Below are positions 1 to 12,209 of a stretch of DNA of 64,000 nucleotides, in pieces (position 1 is the first letter of the stretch; each line of letters opens with the position of its first letter). Where the stretch lies: positions 1 through 64,000 of the forward strand of contig NW_025791688.1 in assembly GCF_921293095.1 (NCBI RefSeq), written 5' to 3'. Below the pieces are notes generated by a model that made no database searches, was not told where the DNA came from, and worked only from the letters and a program-made list of their open reading frames with translations. A program made the position numbers and the translations under genes. The DNA comes from Ischnura elegans. Its lineage: Eukaryota > Arthropoda > Insecta > Odonata > Coenagrionidae.

Positions 1-3000
1 ATTGTAACATATTAATTCAACCATTAATTCAATCGCACTGACACTCGTCACCGACAATTGCCTTATTTCTCCTATTGTTTTAAAACTTGTCCCACCAAAA
101 TCCGCTGGTTTTCACTGTCTATAGGACATAATGTTGTTTTTCAATATTTAGCCTCTGCAATATTTCAGTCACTTCAACCGGAATATTTTTTTAAACTAAT
201 TACTCTAACGCTACGAAACTCGACACTAACGTATGTTTTACTATTGTTAACGTTTTAAAACGCATCCCGTCAAAATCCCTCGGTAATTATGGTTTTTATG
301 AATAATTTTGAGTATGACACATTTAATGTCATTATGTCATACACACATTGTAACATATTAATTCAACCATTCATTCAATCGCACTGACACACGTCACCGA
401 CAATTGCCTTATTTCTCCTATTGTTTTAAAACTTGTCCCACCAAAATCCGCTGGTTTTCACTGTCTATAGGACATAATGTTGTTTTTCAATATTTAGCCT
501 CTGCAATATTTCAGTCACTTCAACCGGTATATTTTTTAAACTAATTACTCTAACGCTACGAAACTCGACACTAACGTATGTTTTACTATTGTTAACGTTT
601 TAAAACGCATCCCGTCAAAATCCCTCGGTAATTATGGTTTTTATGAATAATTTTGAGTATGACACATTTAATGTCATTATGTCATACACACATTGTAACA
701 TATTAATTCAGCCATTAATTCAATCGCACTGACACTCGTCACCGACAATTGCCTTATTTCTCCTATTGTTTTAAAACTTGTCCCACCAAAATCCGCTGGT
801 TTTCACTGTCTATAGGACATAATGTTGTTTTTCAATATTTAGCCTCTGCAATATTTCAGTCACTTCAACCGGTATATTTTTTAAACTAATTACTCTAACG
901 GCTACGAAACTCGACACTAACGTATGTTTTACTATTGTTAACGTTTTAAAACGCATCCCGTCAAAATCCCTCGGTAATTATGGTTTTTATGAATAATTTT
1001 GAGTGTGACACATTTAATGTCATTATGTCATACACACATTGTAACATATTAATTCAACCATTAATTCAATCGCACTGACACTCGTCACCGACAATTGCCT
1101 TATTTCTCCTATTGTTTTAAAAACTTGTCCCACCAAAATCCGCTGGTTTTCACTGTCTATAGGACATAATGTTGTTTTTCAATATTTAGCCTCTGCAATA
1201 TTTCAGTCACTTCAACCGGAATATTTTTTAAACTAATTACTCTAACGCTACGAAACTCGACACTAACGTATGTTTTACTATTGTTAACGTTTTAAAACGC
1301 ATCCCGTCAAAATCCCTCGGTAATTATGGTTTTTATGAATAATTTTGAGTATGACACATTTAATGTCATTATGTCATACACACATTTTAACATATTAATT
1401 CAACCATTCATTCAATCGCACTGACACACGTCACCGACAATTGCCTTATTTCTCCTATTGTTTTAAAACTTGTCCCACCAAAATCCGCTGGTTTTCACTG
1501 TCTATAGGACATAATGTTGTTTTTCAATATTTAGCCTCTGCAATATTTCAGTCACTTCAACCGGTATATTTTTTAAACTAATTACTCTAACGCTACGAAA
1601 CTCGACACTAACGTATGTTTTACTATTGTTAACGTTTTAAAACGCATCCCGTCAAAATCCCTCGGTAATTATGGTTTTTATGAATAATTTTGAGTATGAC
1701 ACATTTAATGTCATTATGTCATACACACATTGTAACATATTATTTCAACCATTCATTCAATCGCACTGACACTCGTCACCGACAATTGCCTTATCTCTCC
1801 TATTGTTTTAAAACTTGTCCCACCAAAATCCGCTGGTTTTCACTGTCTATAGACATAATGTTGTTTTTCAATATTTAGCCTCTGCAATATTTCAGTCACT
1901 TCAACCGGAATATTTTTTAAACTAATTACTCTAACGCTACGAAACTCGACACTAACGTATGTTTTACTATTGTTAACGTTTTAAAACGCATCCCGTCAAA
2001 ATCCCTCGGTAATTATGGTTTTTATGAATAATTTTGAGTATGACACATTTAATGTCATTATGTCATACACACATTGTAACATATTAATTCAGCCATTAAT
2101 TCAATCGCACTGACACTCGTCACCGACTATTGCCTTATGTCTCCTATTGTTTTAAAACTTGTCCCACCAAAAATCCGCTGGTTTTCACTGTCTATAGGAC
2201 ATAATGTTGTTTTTCAATATTTAGCCTCTGCAATATTTCAGTCACTTCAACCGGTATATTTTTTAAACTAATTACTCTAACGCTACGAAACTCGACACTA
2301 ACGTATGTTTTACTATTGTTAACGTTTTAAAACGCATCCCGTCAAAATCCCTCGGTAATTATGGTTTTTATGAATAATTTTGAGTGTGACACATTTAATG
2401 TCATTATGTCATACACACATTGTAACATATTAATTCAACCATTAATTCAATCGCACTGACACTCGTCACCGACAATTGCCTTATTTCTCCTATTGTTTTA
2501 AAACTTGTCCCACCAAAATCCGCTGGTTTTCACTGTCTATAGGACATAATGTTGTTTTTCAATATTTAGCCTCTGCAATATTTCAGTCACTTCAACCGGA
2601 ATATTTTTTAAACTAATTACTCTAACGCTACGAAACTCGACACTAACGTATGTTTTACTATTGTTAACGTTTTAAAACGCATCCCGTCAAAATCCCTCGG
2701 TAATTATGGTTTTTATGAATAATTTTGAGTGTGACACATTTAATGTCATTATGTCATACACACATTGTAACATATTAATTCAACCATTCATTCAATCGCA
2801 CTGACACACGTCACCGACAATTGCCTTATTTCTCCTATTGTTTTAAAACTTGTCCCACCAAAATCCGCTGGTTTTCACTGTCTATAGGACATAATGTTGT
2901 TTTTCAATATTTAGCCTCTGCAATATTTCAGTCACTTCAACCGGAATATTTTTCAAACTAATTATTCTAACGCTACGAAACTCGACACTAACGTATGTTT

Positions 3001-4107
3001 TACTATTGTGAACGTTTTTAAAATGCATCCCGTCAAAATCCCTCGGTAATTATGGTTTTTATGAATAATTTTGAGTGTGACACATTTAATGTCATTTTGT
3101 CATACACACAATGTAACATATCAATTAAACCATTGACTCAATCGCACTGACACTCGTCACCAACAATTGCCTTATCTCTCCTATTGTTTTAAAACTTGTC
3201 CCACCAAAATCCGCTGGTTTTCACTGTTTATAGGACATAATGTTGTTATTCAATATTTAGCCTCTGCAATATTTCAGTCACTTCAACCGGAATATTTTTT
3301 AAACTAATTACTCTAACGCTACGAAACTCGACACTAACGTATGTTTTACTATTGTTAACGTTTTAAAACGCATCCCGTCAAAATCCCTCGGTAATTATGG
3401 TTTTTATGAATAATTTTGAGTATGACACATTTAATGTCATTATGTCATACACACATTGTAACATATTAATTCAACCATTGATTCAATCGCACTGACACTC
3501 GTCACCGACAATTGCCTTATTTCTCCTATTGTTTTAAAACTTGTCCCACCAAAATCCGCTGGTTTTCACTGTTTATAGGACATAATGTTGTTATTCATTA
3601 TTTAGCCTGTGCAATATTTCAGTCACTTCAACTGGAATATTTTTTAAACTAATTACTCTAACGCTACGAAACTCGACACTAACGTATGTTTTACTATTGT
3701 TAACGTTTTAAAACGCATCCCGTCAAAATCCCTCGGTAATTATGGTTTTTATGAATAATTTTGAGTATGACACATTTAATGTCATTATGTCATACACACA
3801 TTGTAACATATTAATTCAACCATTGATTCAATCGCACTGACACTCGTCACCGACAATTGCCTTATCTCTCCTATTGTTTTAAAACTTGTCCCACCAGAAT
3901 CCGCTGGTTTTCACTGTCTATAGGACATAATGTTGTTATTCAATATTTAGCCTCTGCAATATTTCAGTCACTTCAACCGGAATATTTTTTAAACTAATTA
4001 CTCTAACGCTACGAAACTCGACACTAATGTATGTTTTACTATTGTTAACGTTTTAGAACGCATCCCGTCAGAATCCCTCGGTAATTATGGTTTTTATGAA
4101 TAATTTT
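1..4107. repeat. 345-bp tandem satellite, array 1 (about 12 monomers)
   Basis: Direct repeats with period 345-346 bp; the same motif restarts near 1, 347, 692, 1038, 1384, 1729, 2074, 2420, 2766, 3110, 3457 and 3802. Each monomer holds two related half-units about 172 bp apart (GTTTTAAAAC followed by a CCC-CAAAATCC block at ~78 and again at ~250), so the monomer is an old dimer. The array is cut by the window start and ends where unique sequence begins at about 4,108. No coding capacity; short ORFs in it simply repeat with the monomer. It marks the boundary between successive histone/5S units. Confidence 0.97.
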
Positions 4108-6022
4108 GAATATCACAATTGGAATTTCATTTACTCAGCCACACAAATGTCTGCCGTTCCCTTATCAAAACTATGTTCTTTCACGGATTAACACCAGTTC
4201 ACTTTTAAAACGAAGGAAGAGTTAATGCACGTATTCCTGACGAGTTTCATTGCACGACTCATTACAATTTCATTTATATCACATATTATGTAATCTCCAA
4301 GCCCTGATGCCACAACTGCACATATCAACATTCCCCCAATCATCATTCTATTCCCAAACTATCGCCATGGACTAACGCTTCCATTGATACACTTCCTAAA
4401 ACGCATACTCCAGTCAAGTTTTACAATTTCCGAACATCAAATAGCAATGTTATTCTGCATAATGCCCCGACAATTAAGACTTGTTTTCAAATTGCAAACT
4501 TCACCTATCATGATATCTCTTCTTGGGTATCGATTTCCATCACATACCTTTTCAAATGCTAAGAAAGGTAAACCACTTATTCCTGACCAGTTTAATTGCA
4601 TAAAACAAACTAATTTCCATAATGACACAGTTTGTGTACTCTCGAAGCGTTGACAACATAACAGCTCATTCCAACATTTAACCATGAAAATTATATTTCC
4701 CTAACGACGCCCAGCCTTTAACTAATAACATGATCAGTAATTTATGGAAAGAATTAATGTATGAATTCACTGCATTACGCCCCACATTTCCCTATCGTTT
4801 GCCTTTCTTATCAGCAAACTCCTACACATCGGCCATCTTCAGCCTGAACAAACAAATGATGTATTGGTTGTATTTGCAATGCAACGACATAATTACCACA
4901 TTCACATGAAAGTATGCACTACCAATTTCTTCGCGTTAACACATTTTCTCAGTCACACGCAATAACGGATTTATTTTCCGAATTTTTCCTCTGTCGCCTT
5001 CCAACACTTCACTTTGCGCCGCCTTTCTTCTACCATACATTTCACAAACACGGGGACAACATCGACACGGGGACTTCACTTGCACATTAGGGAACACTTG
5101 TCACAGTGTTTGCGACGAGTACCACTTCCACATTGCGTTTTAATACCTAAAATTTTTACTCAAATTCCGTGAGGTTCTTGCGTGATGCAAGAATCCTAGC
5201 CGATAGTTCCGCAACTGCCACTAGGGCGCACCACCTCCCGAGACACGGTTCCGTGAAACGGCAGGCGATGAGTCCAGCATACGATACAATGTATTATACC
5301 ATCCGAGAATGCCACGTTTAACCAAGAAATGTAACTAATTCCACGTCAATGAGTGCTGCGCTGTCATTACCCGTACGCCTGTGTTGTTGATTCTCGTCTT
5401 GCCTCGTTGCCAAGGTAATGGCGTATTGTTGATCGAGCATCGAAATTTCGTGCTTTCGCGAAAACGTACCGTGGGATGGTTAGGGAGATGTACCGTTGAA
5501 CATCGATGGTATGATAACAATCTTCAAACCTTATCTTTTCTGAAAATGACCGTTATTAATTACTTGGGTAGTTTAAACTATTTCTAATAATTCAATGAAA
5601 AAACCCTCTGCACGCCATCTCCCAATGGACACCGGGAAGCGGAAGCCGATTTCCATGCCTTTAGAGTATGTAATCCCGCTGTGATAACCGAGGATCGAAG
5701 GAAAATGTCGCGTGGCATGCAAATTAAAATTATTCCCAAACCTATTTCTCTCATTCACCACATATCGGAATCAACGAAACTCTCGCATTAGGGAATAAAT
5801 TCCGAGGAAGTGATTGCAGTAATGACTGAAAATGGATTTTTCCCAAAGCCTTTCCTCTCCAACGCTACATTAATGTCACTCTTGAAACACGCGAATAAAA
5901 TATGTAGAAAATATTTCACATAGTGACATTTCTTTCTCAAAAGAAATTTTCGCGGCATATTCCTGCTCTGCATTGCTCGCGGTAGGTGATTGAAAATATT
6001 TTTTTTAAACAAGTTGAAGAAT
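4108..6022. other. Non-coding spacer, first part
   Basis: AT-rich unique sequence between the satellite and the variant 5S gene. Nearly identical to 45,566-47,480. ORFs here are under 100 codons, overlap on both strands and resemble no protein I know, so I see no gene. The part from about 5,780 onward is an older paralogue of about 15,240-15,400. Confidence 0.8.
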
Positions 6023-6026
6023 AAAA
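6023..6026 (-). terminator. Pol III T-run terminator of the variant 5S gene
   Basis: The minus strand reads TTTT five nucleotides past the 3' end of the 5S sequence, the minimal RNA polymerase III terminator. Its preservation supports the variant 5S being transcribable. Confidence 0.55.
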
Positions 6027-6031
6027 GTAAT

Positions 6032-6149
6032 GCCAACAGCACCCGGTATTCCCAGGCGGTCACCCGTCCAAGTACTATCCGGGCCCTACGTAGTTTAACT
6101 TCGGTGATCGAACGAGAACCGGTGAATTGTACGTGGTGTGGCCGTTGGC
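6032..6149 (-). rRNA. 5S rRNA gene, sequence variant, intact
   Basis: 118 nt readable on the minus strand from GCCAACGGCC to GTGCTGTTGGC, the usual length and ends of animal 5S rRNA. The internal control region is recognisable (CGATCACCGAAGTTAA, CCCGGATAGTACTTGG). It differs from the canonical local 5S at about ten positions, several in helix II (around nt 20-25 and the facing strand). One pair, T20 to A with its partner A to T, is compensatory. A T-run follows. The change CACACC against CATACC also separates it from the copy in the next unit. It could be a divergent functional 5S or a young pseudogene; the intact length, control region and terminator favour function. Confidence 0.85.
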
Positions 6150-8262
6150 GAGTACATGACCGAATCCTCAAAAAGTTATCATGACTTGAGAATCGAAGGA
6201 AGATCTGGTTTCTTCGCGGTTGTATCTGCTTTTGTTTCTGTTGAATAGTTACCATTTCCAGACAACAGTCCCTTTATGCTTAAGCAATTCTCAATTCCGT
6301 TATATCTTTTGGTCCATCTTTGAAAATGTGTTTATGAAAAATGTCTTTCGTAACGGTGTGCTTGTTGGTGTAATGGCGATTCGTTTCAGCTTTAATCCAT
6401 TGGTAAATGTCGCCTGTTGTTGTTTCGACTGTTTAATGATCGATGTAACGCAAGGGATGCATTTACTTCTTCAAAGAAATTTTCTGGCAAAAGATGATTA
6501 TGTAATGCGTAACGAGGGAATTAATTTGAGAAAGATAATTCTTGTCGTTCCAATTTCTTCATCTACATTTTCCGGACTTGACGGTGTTATGCTCTTTGTT
6601 GGTTAAGCAATGTGTAAAAAATCGTTTTCACCATTCTTGGAACAAAAAATGTTTTTCCCTACATTCATACATTTTTCTTTATGTCATTTATCTATCTCCC
6701 AATGCCAACACACTGCCACGGAGACAGGAATTCGTGGTTTTACTCCGAGTTATATTACGGAATAGGAAATTATTATCCTTCCTCGCTTATCGCGCTTCAC
6801 TCTTTTTCCCAATTGCGATTATGAGGTGGCATTACTGCCCCTGTGATGCGAACCGATTTCGTAACATTTACGTGGAGGAATGACGAACGATAGTGCGCCC
6901 CTTCAAAAAAACTGTCCGTTGGCAGGGAGCCGACCTCGATTCAAAGTTCTCCCCTACCGACACTTGCTTACGTCACACGCTGCCGCTTCTCGGTCGGGGA
7001 GACGTACCTTCCCCCACCACCATTTCCGACCGTGGGAACAAGAGTCCCCTTCATGTTCCCATACAGGCGGGCGACTGGCATTTGCTTTCGTGAAACGTAT
7101 GCCCGACGGAAATATTTCCAACCCTAAAATTTCACTTGCGCTATGGAAACACTTCATTGGACGTGTACACCGATCATTGATTGATAAATTCCTCGACATG
7201 ACTATTGCGTGAAAGTAATGAAAGTGTACTGTTGACGAGGGAACGTTATACATTGAGCGTTTTTTTTTTCAAGTATTACACGTTATCTCGAAGCCTTGCA
7301 AAACCCTACTTCCATTAATGGCAGTCGATTACCTTTCCACATTTTTAATGGTGCTATGCCATGAAAGTATGTGTTGCTGTCATTGGAGTGATTATCCTCG
7401 CGTGCAAGTCTTTCGATACGGCAGGTATTGAATGATGCCATGAATAGAAAACACTTACTCACTTTTTACGTCGACGGGAAACAAACGAAGGAGGCCATTG
7501 CGTCTTTTGAAAAATTCGCCCCTTGGAACTTCTTTTTTTCTTCCCGGCGTCCCCTGCCCCACTCGCTGCGTTTAGGTTCGTGGTGGGGGAACCCGTCCCC
7601 CACCACCCGGATCCAAGCGTGGGAACTACCCCACACACGGGTTCCCAGGAAAGTTGTCTTCGTTGACCCAAGAATTTCCCCACCCCCGGATTCTTTCCAC
7701 GTGGCGGAACCTCGCACGAAGAGACAGTGCGTTACAAAAAATTTGTGGACGAATAAAACTTTGAAACGGTATGGAGGGAAATGTTTATAACTGACTGCAC
7801 GAAATGGATTACGTCGCACTGGTTTTTTCTGAAACAGTCTTCATTAATGAATTAGAGAATGAGGGATACAAATACATCTTCCAATAAGGACGCTGAATAA
7901 TCCGATTCGCCAAGTAATACTTTCCAACTGCAACGAAAGAAAATGCTCGTGACGAGGGAGCATAATTTTAGACGATTCCGGCATTTAACGCGACTCCGGT
8001 GTATATGGAAAAGGTGTTTGCGATATTCCGTGTCCACCACGGCTAAAAATTTATTTCAAAGTCACGGGGGACTGCATTGGGAATGATGCATCACATTTTA
8101 GAATTTTCTTTCATTCCCGTGATTTAATGAAGGGGAAAATAGGCGCTCTGGGATTTTCTCACCCGCGCGGTTACCCGAAGGAATGTTTCTTATTTCAGTA
8201 GCCGCCTTTCCGTCGGCCGATGTGCGCAGAGAAAGTCTGTGAATCGCCGGGAGAAGCACGCC
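6150..8262. other. Non-coding spacer, second part
   Basis: Contains the flank of the variant 5S gene and a region (about 6,250-6,620) that is a diverged paralogue of 15,385-15,790. Short overlapping ORFs at 6,880-7,820 occur on both strands in locally GC-rich sequence and show no family motif. The first 1 kb carries most of the differences between the two tandem units. No gene supported. Confidence 0.75.
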
Positions 8263-8277
8263 GCACCATCTAGCGGC
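8263..8277 (-). promoter_or_regulatory. CTCF-like motif 1
   Basis: GCACCATCTAGCGGC, i.e. CCGCTAGATGGTGC on the minus strand, matches about 12 of 14 positions of the metazoan CTCF core. It lies in a short GC-rich patch inside AT-rich spacer. Binding is inferred from motif only. Confidence 0.5.
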
Positions 8278-8725
8278 GGCGGCGGAACCATACTCGGACA
8301 GTTCGCAGCCAAGTGCGAAATAGGCGACCAGCTAGTTATTAGTTAATTTATGGTATATTAATACGAGACTTAGTCATTCACTAGTAACCGAAGAAGGGGA
8401 GAATATCAATAACATTCTCGCTTTTTCTGCATTTCCCTTGCAAACCATTCCTAATTAACATGCTGAAGTAACACAATGGCAAGAATGGTTTCCAATGCAG
8501 TGCACGAAAAAAAATTATGTTAGAATTATGGAGTTATGACTAAATTTATCAAAGTTTTCGGTTCACGAGGGACATCAAAATATTCGGTAGAAATCAGCAA
8601 ACGATTTGGATAAAGTGTATGAAATTGGATTGCTATTTGTCAACTTACAGGCCACAGAATTTTTTTTCCCGTGTCTTATATGTCTTCGGGAGGCAATTTA
8701 TATTAAGCAGACAACATTCCCCTAT
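8278..8725. other. Spacer between CTCF-like motif 1 and the palindrome
   Basis: Mostly AT-rich non-coding sequence after a short CGG run. No gene or RNA recognised. Confidence 0.7.
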
Positions 8726-8929
8726 TATTCATGGTTAAATAAAAAACACAGTACTATTCCACAACCTTATATTTTTGCAGTCTACTAGTTTCAACGTTAC
8801 AACGTCATTATCAAGACTAACTTTTAAAGTAATGTTAGTCTTGATAATGACGTTGTAACGTTGAAACTAGTAGACTGCAAAAATATAAGGTTGTGGAATA
8901 GTACTGTGTTTTTTATTTAACCATGAATA
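8726..8929. repeat. Perfect 96-bp-arm palindrome
   Basis: 8,726-8,821 is exactly the reverse complement of 8,834-8,929, with a 12-nt centre. I compared all 96 positions by eye and found no mismatch. An RNA copy would form a hairpin of nearly 100 bp. It may be a fold-back element. No transposase or clear target duplication is visible. The same palindrome is in the next unit. Confidence 0.95.
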
Positions 8930-10618
8930 TCTCATCGTTCCACCAAGTAACGCCTAAATCTGTTGATTATATTCCCCTATTAATAAAAATTAGCAGTAGT
9001 TGCAAGAAGTGGCATTTTTGATAAGCGAATTCCATGATTTTCCACCGTTGGTTGCTATGTTACGTCGCACGTAATGTTGAAAGAATTAGCGACGCAAAGT
9101 TTCCATTATTTGCTGTACTCGCGTTACGTCTTGCATTGAAATGTTTATGTGTAGCAAACAGCCAACAGGAAACCAAATTACTTCGTTACTAAGGGTAACT
9201 ATATCGTTCAGCGCTCAAGCGAAACTGCTCAATGTCACGAAAAGCTTTCCAAATAATTAAGTTATGATTTGAAAATCATTGTGGAAGAGACGAGTGTGTT
9301 CATTAACATATTTCACAAGGCAGACGGCACGGATATTTATTGCTACGGATTAACTCGTTCCGTGCGTTTTAATAGAATGTAGAGAAATGTGGATTGCCTA
9401 TTCATAAGATATTAATTAATCGGTTCCCTCCCTTTACTGACTAAATGTACGGCTATACTCCGAAACTCTGCGAACTCCTCTCGTGTACTGCGAATATGTA
9501 CAACTATGGGAGTTCCGTTTAAGGATAAGTCGTTGACAATGGCAGACAGTAACGATATTACTTATTGATAAGAGGAAGGATATTTGACGTATGTAGGGTG
9601 CAATCGAGGAAGGAAAGTAGACCTGGCTAATCACGAGACATAATTTATTCGGATAAGGAAATTCTTCGATCGCTCGCGAAATAATGTAATTTCCGCTTCA
9701 CTCCAATGGCTGGAGAACGATTGTCATTAACCGTGGCATGCGAAAATGTAGTAAGAACTTACGGTACCGTTAGGGAATATGTAAAATTGAATCGTGGACA
9801 ACTGCGAGCAGCAACTCGGACACGAAACATTTTCAGAGTAGGAAGGAACGGTAACTAACAATTAAATCGCTCACTGCATTCGTCGCGGAATCAATATGCT
9901 AATGAAATGGTCCGGTATTCACGGCTTATGAATGAATCACTTCTAATCACCTATGGTATAACCGAGCCGAGTTCTTTCCCCGCTTATCCGTGTTATCGCG
10001 TTTTCTCTTTCCGTACTGCGATCGTGAACCCACTCTTGTCATAAGGACACTGCGCGATGTGTCATCGAGAGCACACACAATGCCATGCGATGGTAAAGTT
10101 CCTCGTCTCGCGACGAGCACCTACGGCCGAGATGTTCTCTGCCTCGCGGCCCCCTGCCCTGCACCCGCGATGCCGAGAATCGTCAGCCGCACGGAGTGTA
10201 TTCCTGCCTTGAGTCGAAGCGGTCCGCTCCCTTCGATCGCCGAAATGAAATGGAAATCGCGGGCGGAGGAAAGACACCGCTTGACAGTCGTCACTTCACT
10301 GGCAGATGATCATTTACGAGGCGGTCGTGTTCCGATCATGTACATTTAAACGATACTGTGTTTGATGAATGGATTATTTACAGATATTCCGTGCTTCGCG
10401 TCGTTGGAATACAGTGTGGTGTTTCATTGTTGTAAATGACAACATTTGTTTTCCGCATTTCACGACAATTGACCGCGGATGAGTCGATAAATCATTCATC
10501 ATGGCTAGCGTTCACATATTTGCGACGAGTCGCAATCCGGGAAAGAAATCCCACCGAGAGACGATATTTCAAATTCCGCTCTGGACGTCCACGGCGAGCG
10601 ACTGCGAAAAGGCCCCCT
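8930..10618. other. Non-coding spacer, third part
   Basis: AT-rich until about 9,950, then increasingly CpG-rich up to the second CTCF-like motif. The 119-codon ORF at 9,990-10,349 lies in this CpG-rich stretch with an overlapping ORF on the other strand and has no recognisable domain. No gene supported. Confidence 0.7.
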
Positions 10619-10634
10619 GCGCCATCTATTGGCG
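10619..10634 (-). promoter_or_regulatory. CTCF-like motif 2
   Basis: GCGCCATCTATTGGCG; about 13 of 14 positions fit the reverse complement of the CTCF core. Same orientation as the other motifs. Sits at the start of the spacer duplication, in GC-rich sequence. Confidence 0.5.
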
Positions 10635-11574
10635 GAATCTGAATTACTACTTGATCACTCTTGCAGCGGTAGCTGTCGTGAGAAGACGACGCGAATAATT
10701 ATTAACAGTTATAATTAGTCCATGTTTATCAGCGGTTACTCACATAACGCCGGTTATGTAGTGTTCTTTGTGACGCACAGCAAACGCGAGGAAATGAGTG
10801 AAAGTGTCTGTGTCGAAGGATGTATAGGAAAAGTGAGTGAAGTGCACGAGAATCAATAGTGTGATGACAACAGCGATTCTGATAGCCGTGCAGGTGAATA
10901 CTGTGATCCACAACCAGCGAGCCGAGTAAGTACGCTATTACTTATTTAAACACTTTTCACGCTCGTATTCGTCGACTGTGTTGTTCCTTGCGTTTCTCTT
11001 TTGTGTGGAAAAGTAAACTGTGTAGTGATTAATTCACTGTTTGACGATGATGACGGTTGATTGATCCCAACGTGTAATTGTGTATCCTAAGAAAACCGAA
11101 ATTATTCGTGGCGTCCTTAATTGTTACGAGTTGAGTGAATCGCGGCTTAATTTAAAATTGTTTGCCTTTCTTTGTTCCAAGAAGTTGATGGTTTTCCCTT
11201 GCACTTTGTATCTTAGGCACTGTGCACTGTTTGAAATGTTGACGAAAGAGTGGAAGGAAGAATATTTTTCGCTAATGTTTTCCTTAGCAACGGATTGCTG
11301 GTTTCACATTAGTGAATACGGAATAATTAAATGGAAGTGTTTAGCGTGTTATATCGTCGTCCTTAAATTTGCATGAGTGAAGTGATGTTAATTGCCAGAT
11401 CTTGATTAGTAATACGTGTCAATGCTAAGTCTAGTAAGTGCAATGAAAGAACAATTAACGATGTTGACGATTACACGTCCCATTCCTACCGTCAGGCGTC
11501 TTTGGTTATTCTTAACGTTCCTTTCGTGGGAATGTAATTCCTTTTGTGCTATTTCATTTTCTCTTGGCAGCGGA

Positions 11575-11625
11575 ATAACGTAAATAATTAGGGCAGGGAT
11601 ATTATAACGTAAATAATTAGGGCAG
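11575..11625 (+). repeat. Short tandem repeat, two copies of 22 bp
   Basis: ATAACGTAAATAATTAGGGC is repeated at a 29-bp interval inside copy 1 of the spacer duplication. Confidence 0.9.
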
Positions 11626-12209
11626 TTTTATGGTAAGCTGTGATAACTTAACATGTGATTTTAAAAGCGAACTGTTAGCATAACGGAGCCCAAGGAATGT
11701 TATCGGACGTAGTAGAGGAATTACTTTTCAAACGTCAAAGGCAAACTCACAAACATTTCCCAGATTGTACTGCCTCTTTCAGTAATTCCTGATTGCTACA
11801 TCATTTTCTTCGCCATACGAATGTTAACAGTGACATCCGTACTTGATATATTGGTTTAAAATCGCTTGGAAATCGTCGAAAACCACGTAAGACTCTGCAT
11901 CATGAGGTACGTTTTGGTGGATATTTTGAGGTACAAGAGTACTCTATATTCCAATTATGCAAATGTTCACCACATTGCGCTTGAATCTTGGCTTAATTTA
12001 CGAAATTATATGCGACTTTAAGGCGGGGATTTGGTCGTTCGACGTGCCATTGTTGTGGAGAACATTAATAGTTCACGACAATTGACAATCGATGGTTCAT
12101 TAGGTATGGCAAGGATTCGCATATTGCCGCTGCGTTGCGAATAATTATCCCAATTGCTTTCCCACGCGCGATTCCTAATTCCCAACAGCGATGCGCGCAG
12201 TGGACTGCT

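Larger units (their letters stand above)
10605..11700 (+). repeat. Spacer duplication, copy 1
   Basis: Aligns along its length with 12,210-13,262 (shared landmarks: CTCF-like motif, ACATAACGCCGGTT, TAGTGTTCTTTGTGACGC, GAGTAAGTACGCT, GTTTGACGATGATGACGG, TTGCACTTTGTATCTTAGGC). Similarity is high but imperfect, so the duplication is older than the tandem-unit duplication. Both copies keep a strong splice-donor-like GTAAGT (10,926-10,931). Confidence 0.85.

Noticed and set aside
1-4107. CRISPR-like or gene-family array
   Set aside because: Repeats are contiguous 345-bp monomers without unique spacers: a satellite.
7428-7819. Overlapping 117-120-codon ORFs on both strands, repeated at 48,882-49,273
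   Set aside because: Repetition only reflects the segmental duplication; local GC-rich sequence with no recognisable domain and competing frames.
8834-8890. Hammerhead-ribozyme or Penelope-like remnant in the palindrome arm
   Set aside because: TTGATAATGACGTT...AACGTTGAAAC resembles such motifs, but the CUGAUGA core is not intact and no Penelope coding sequence is present.
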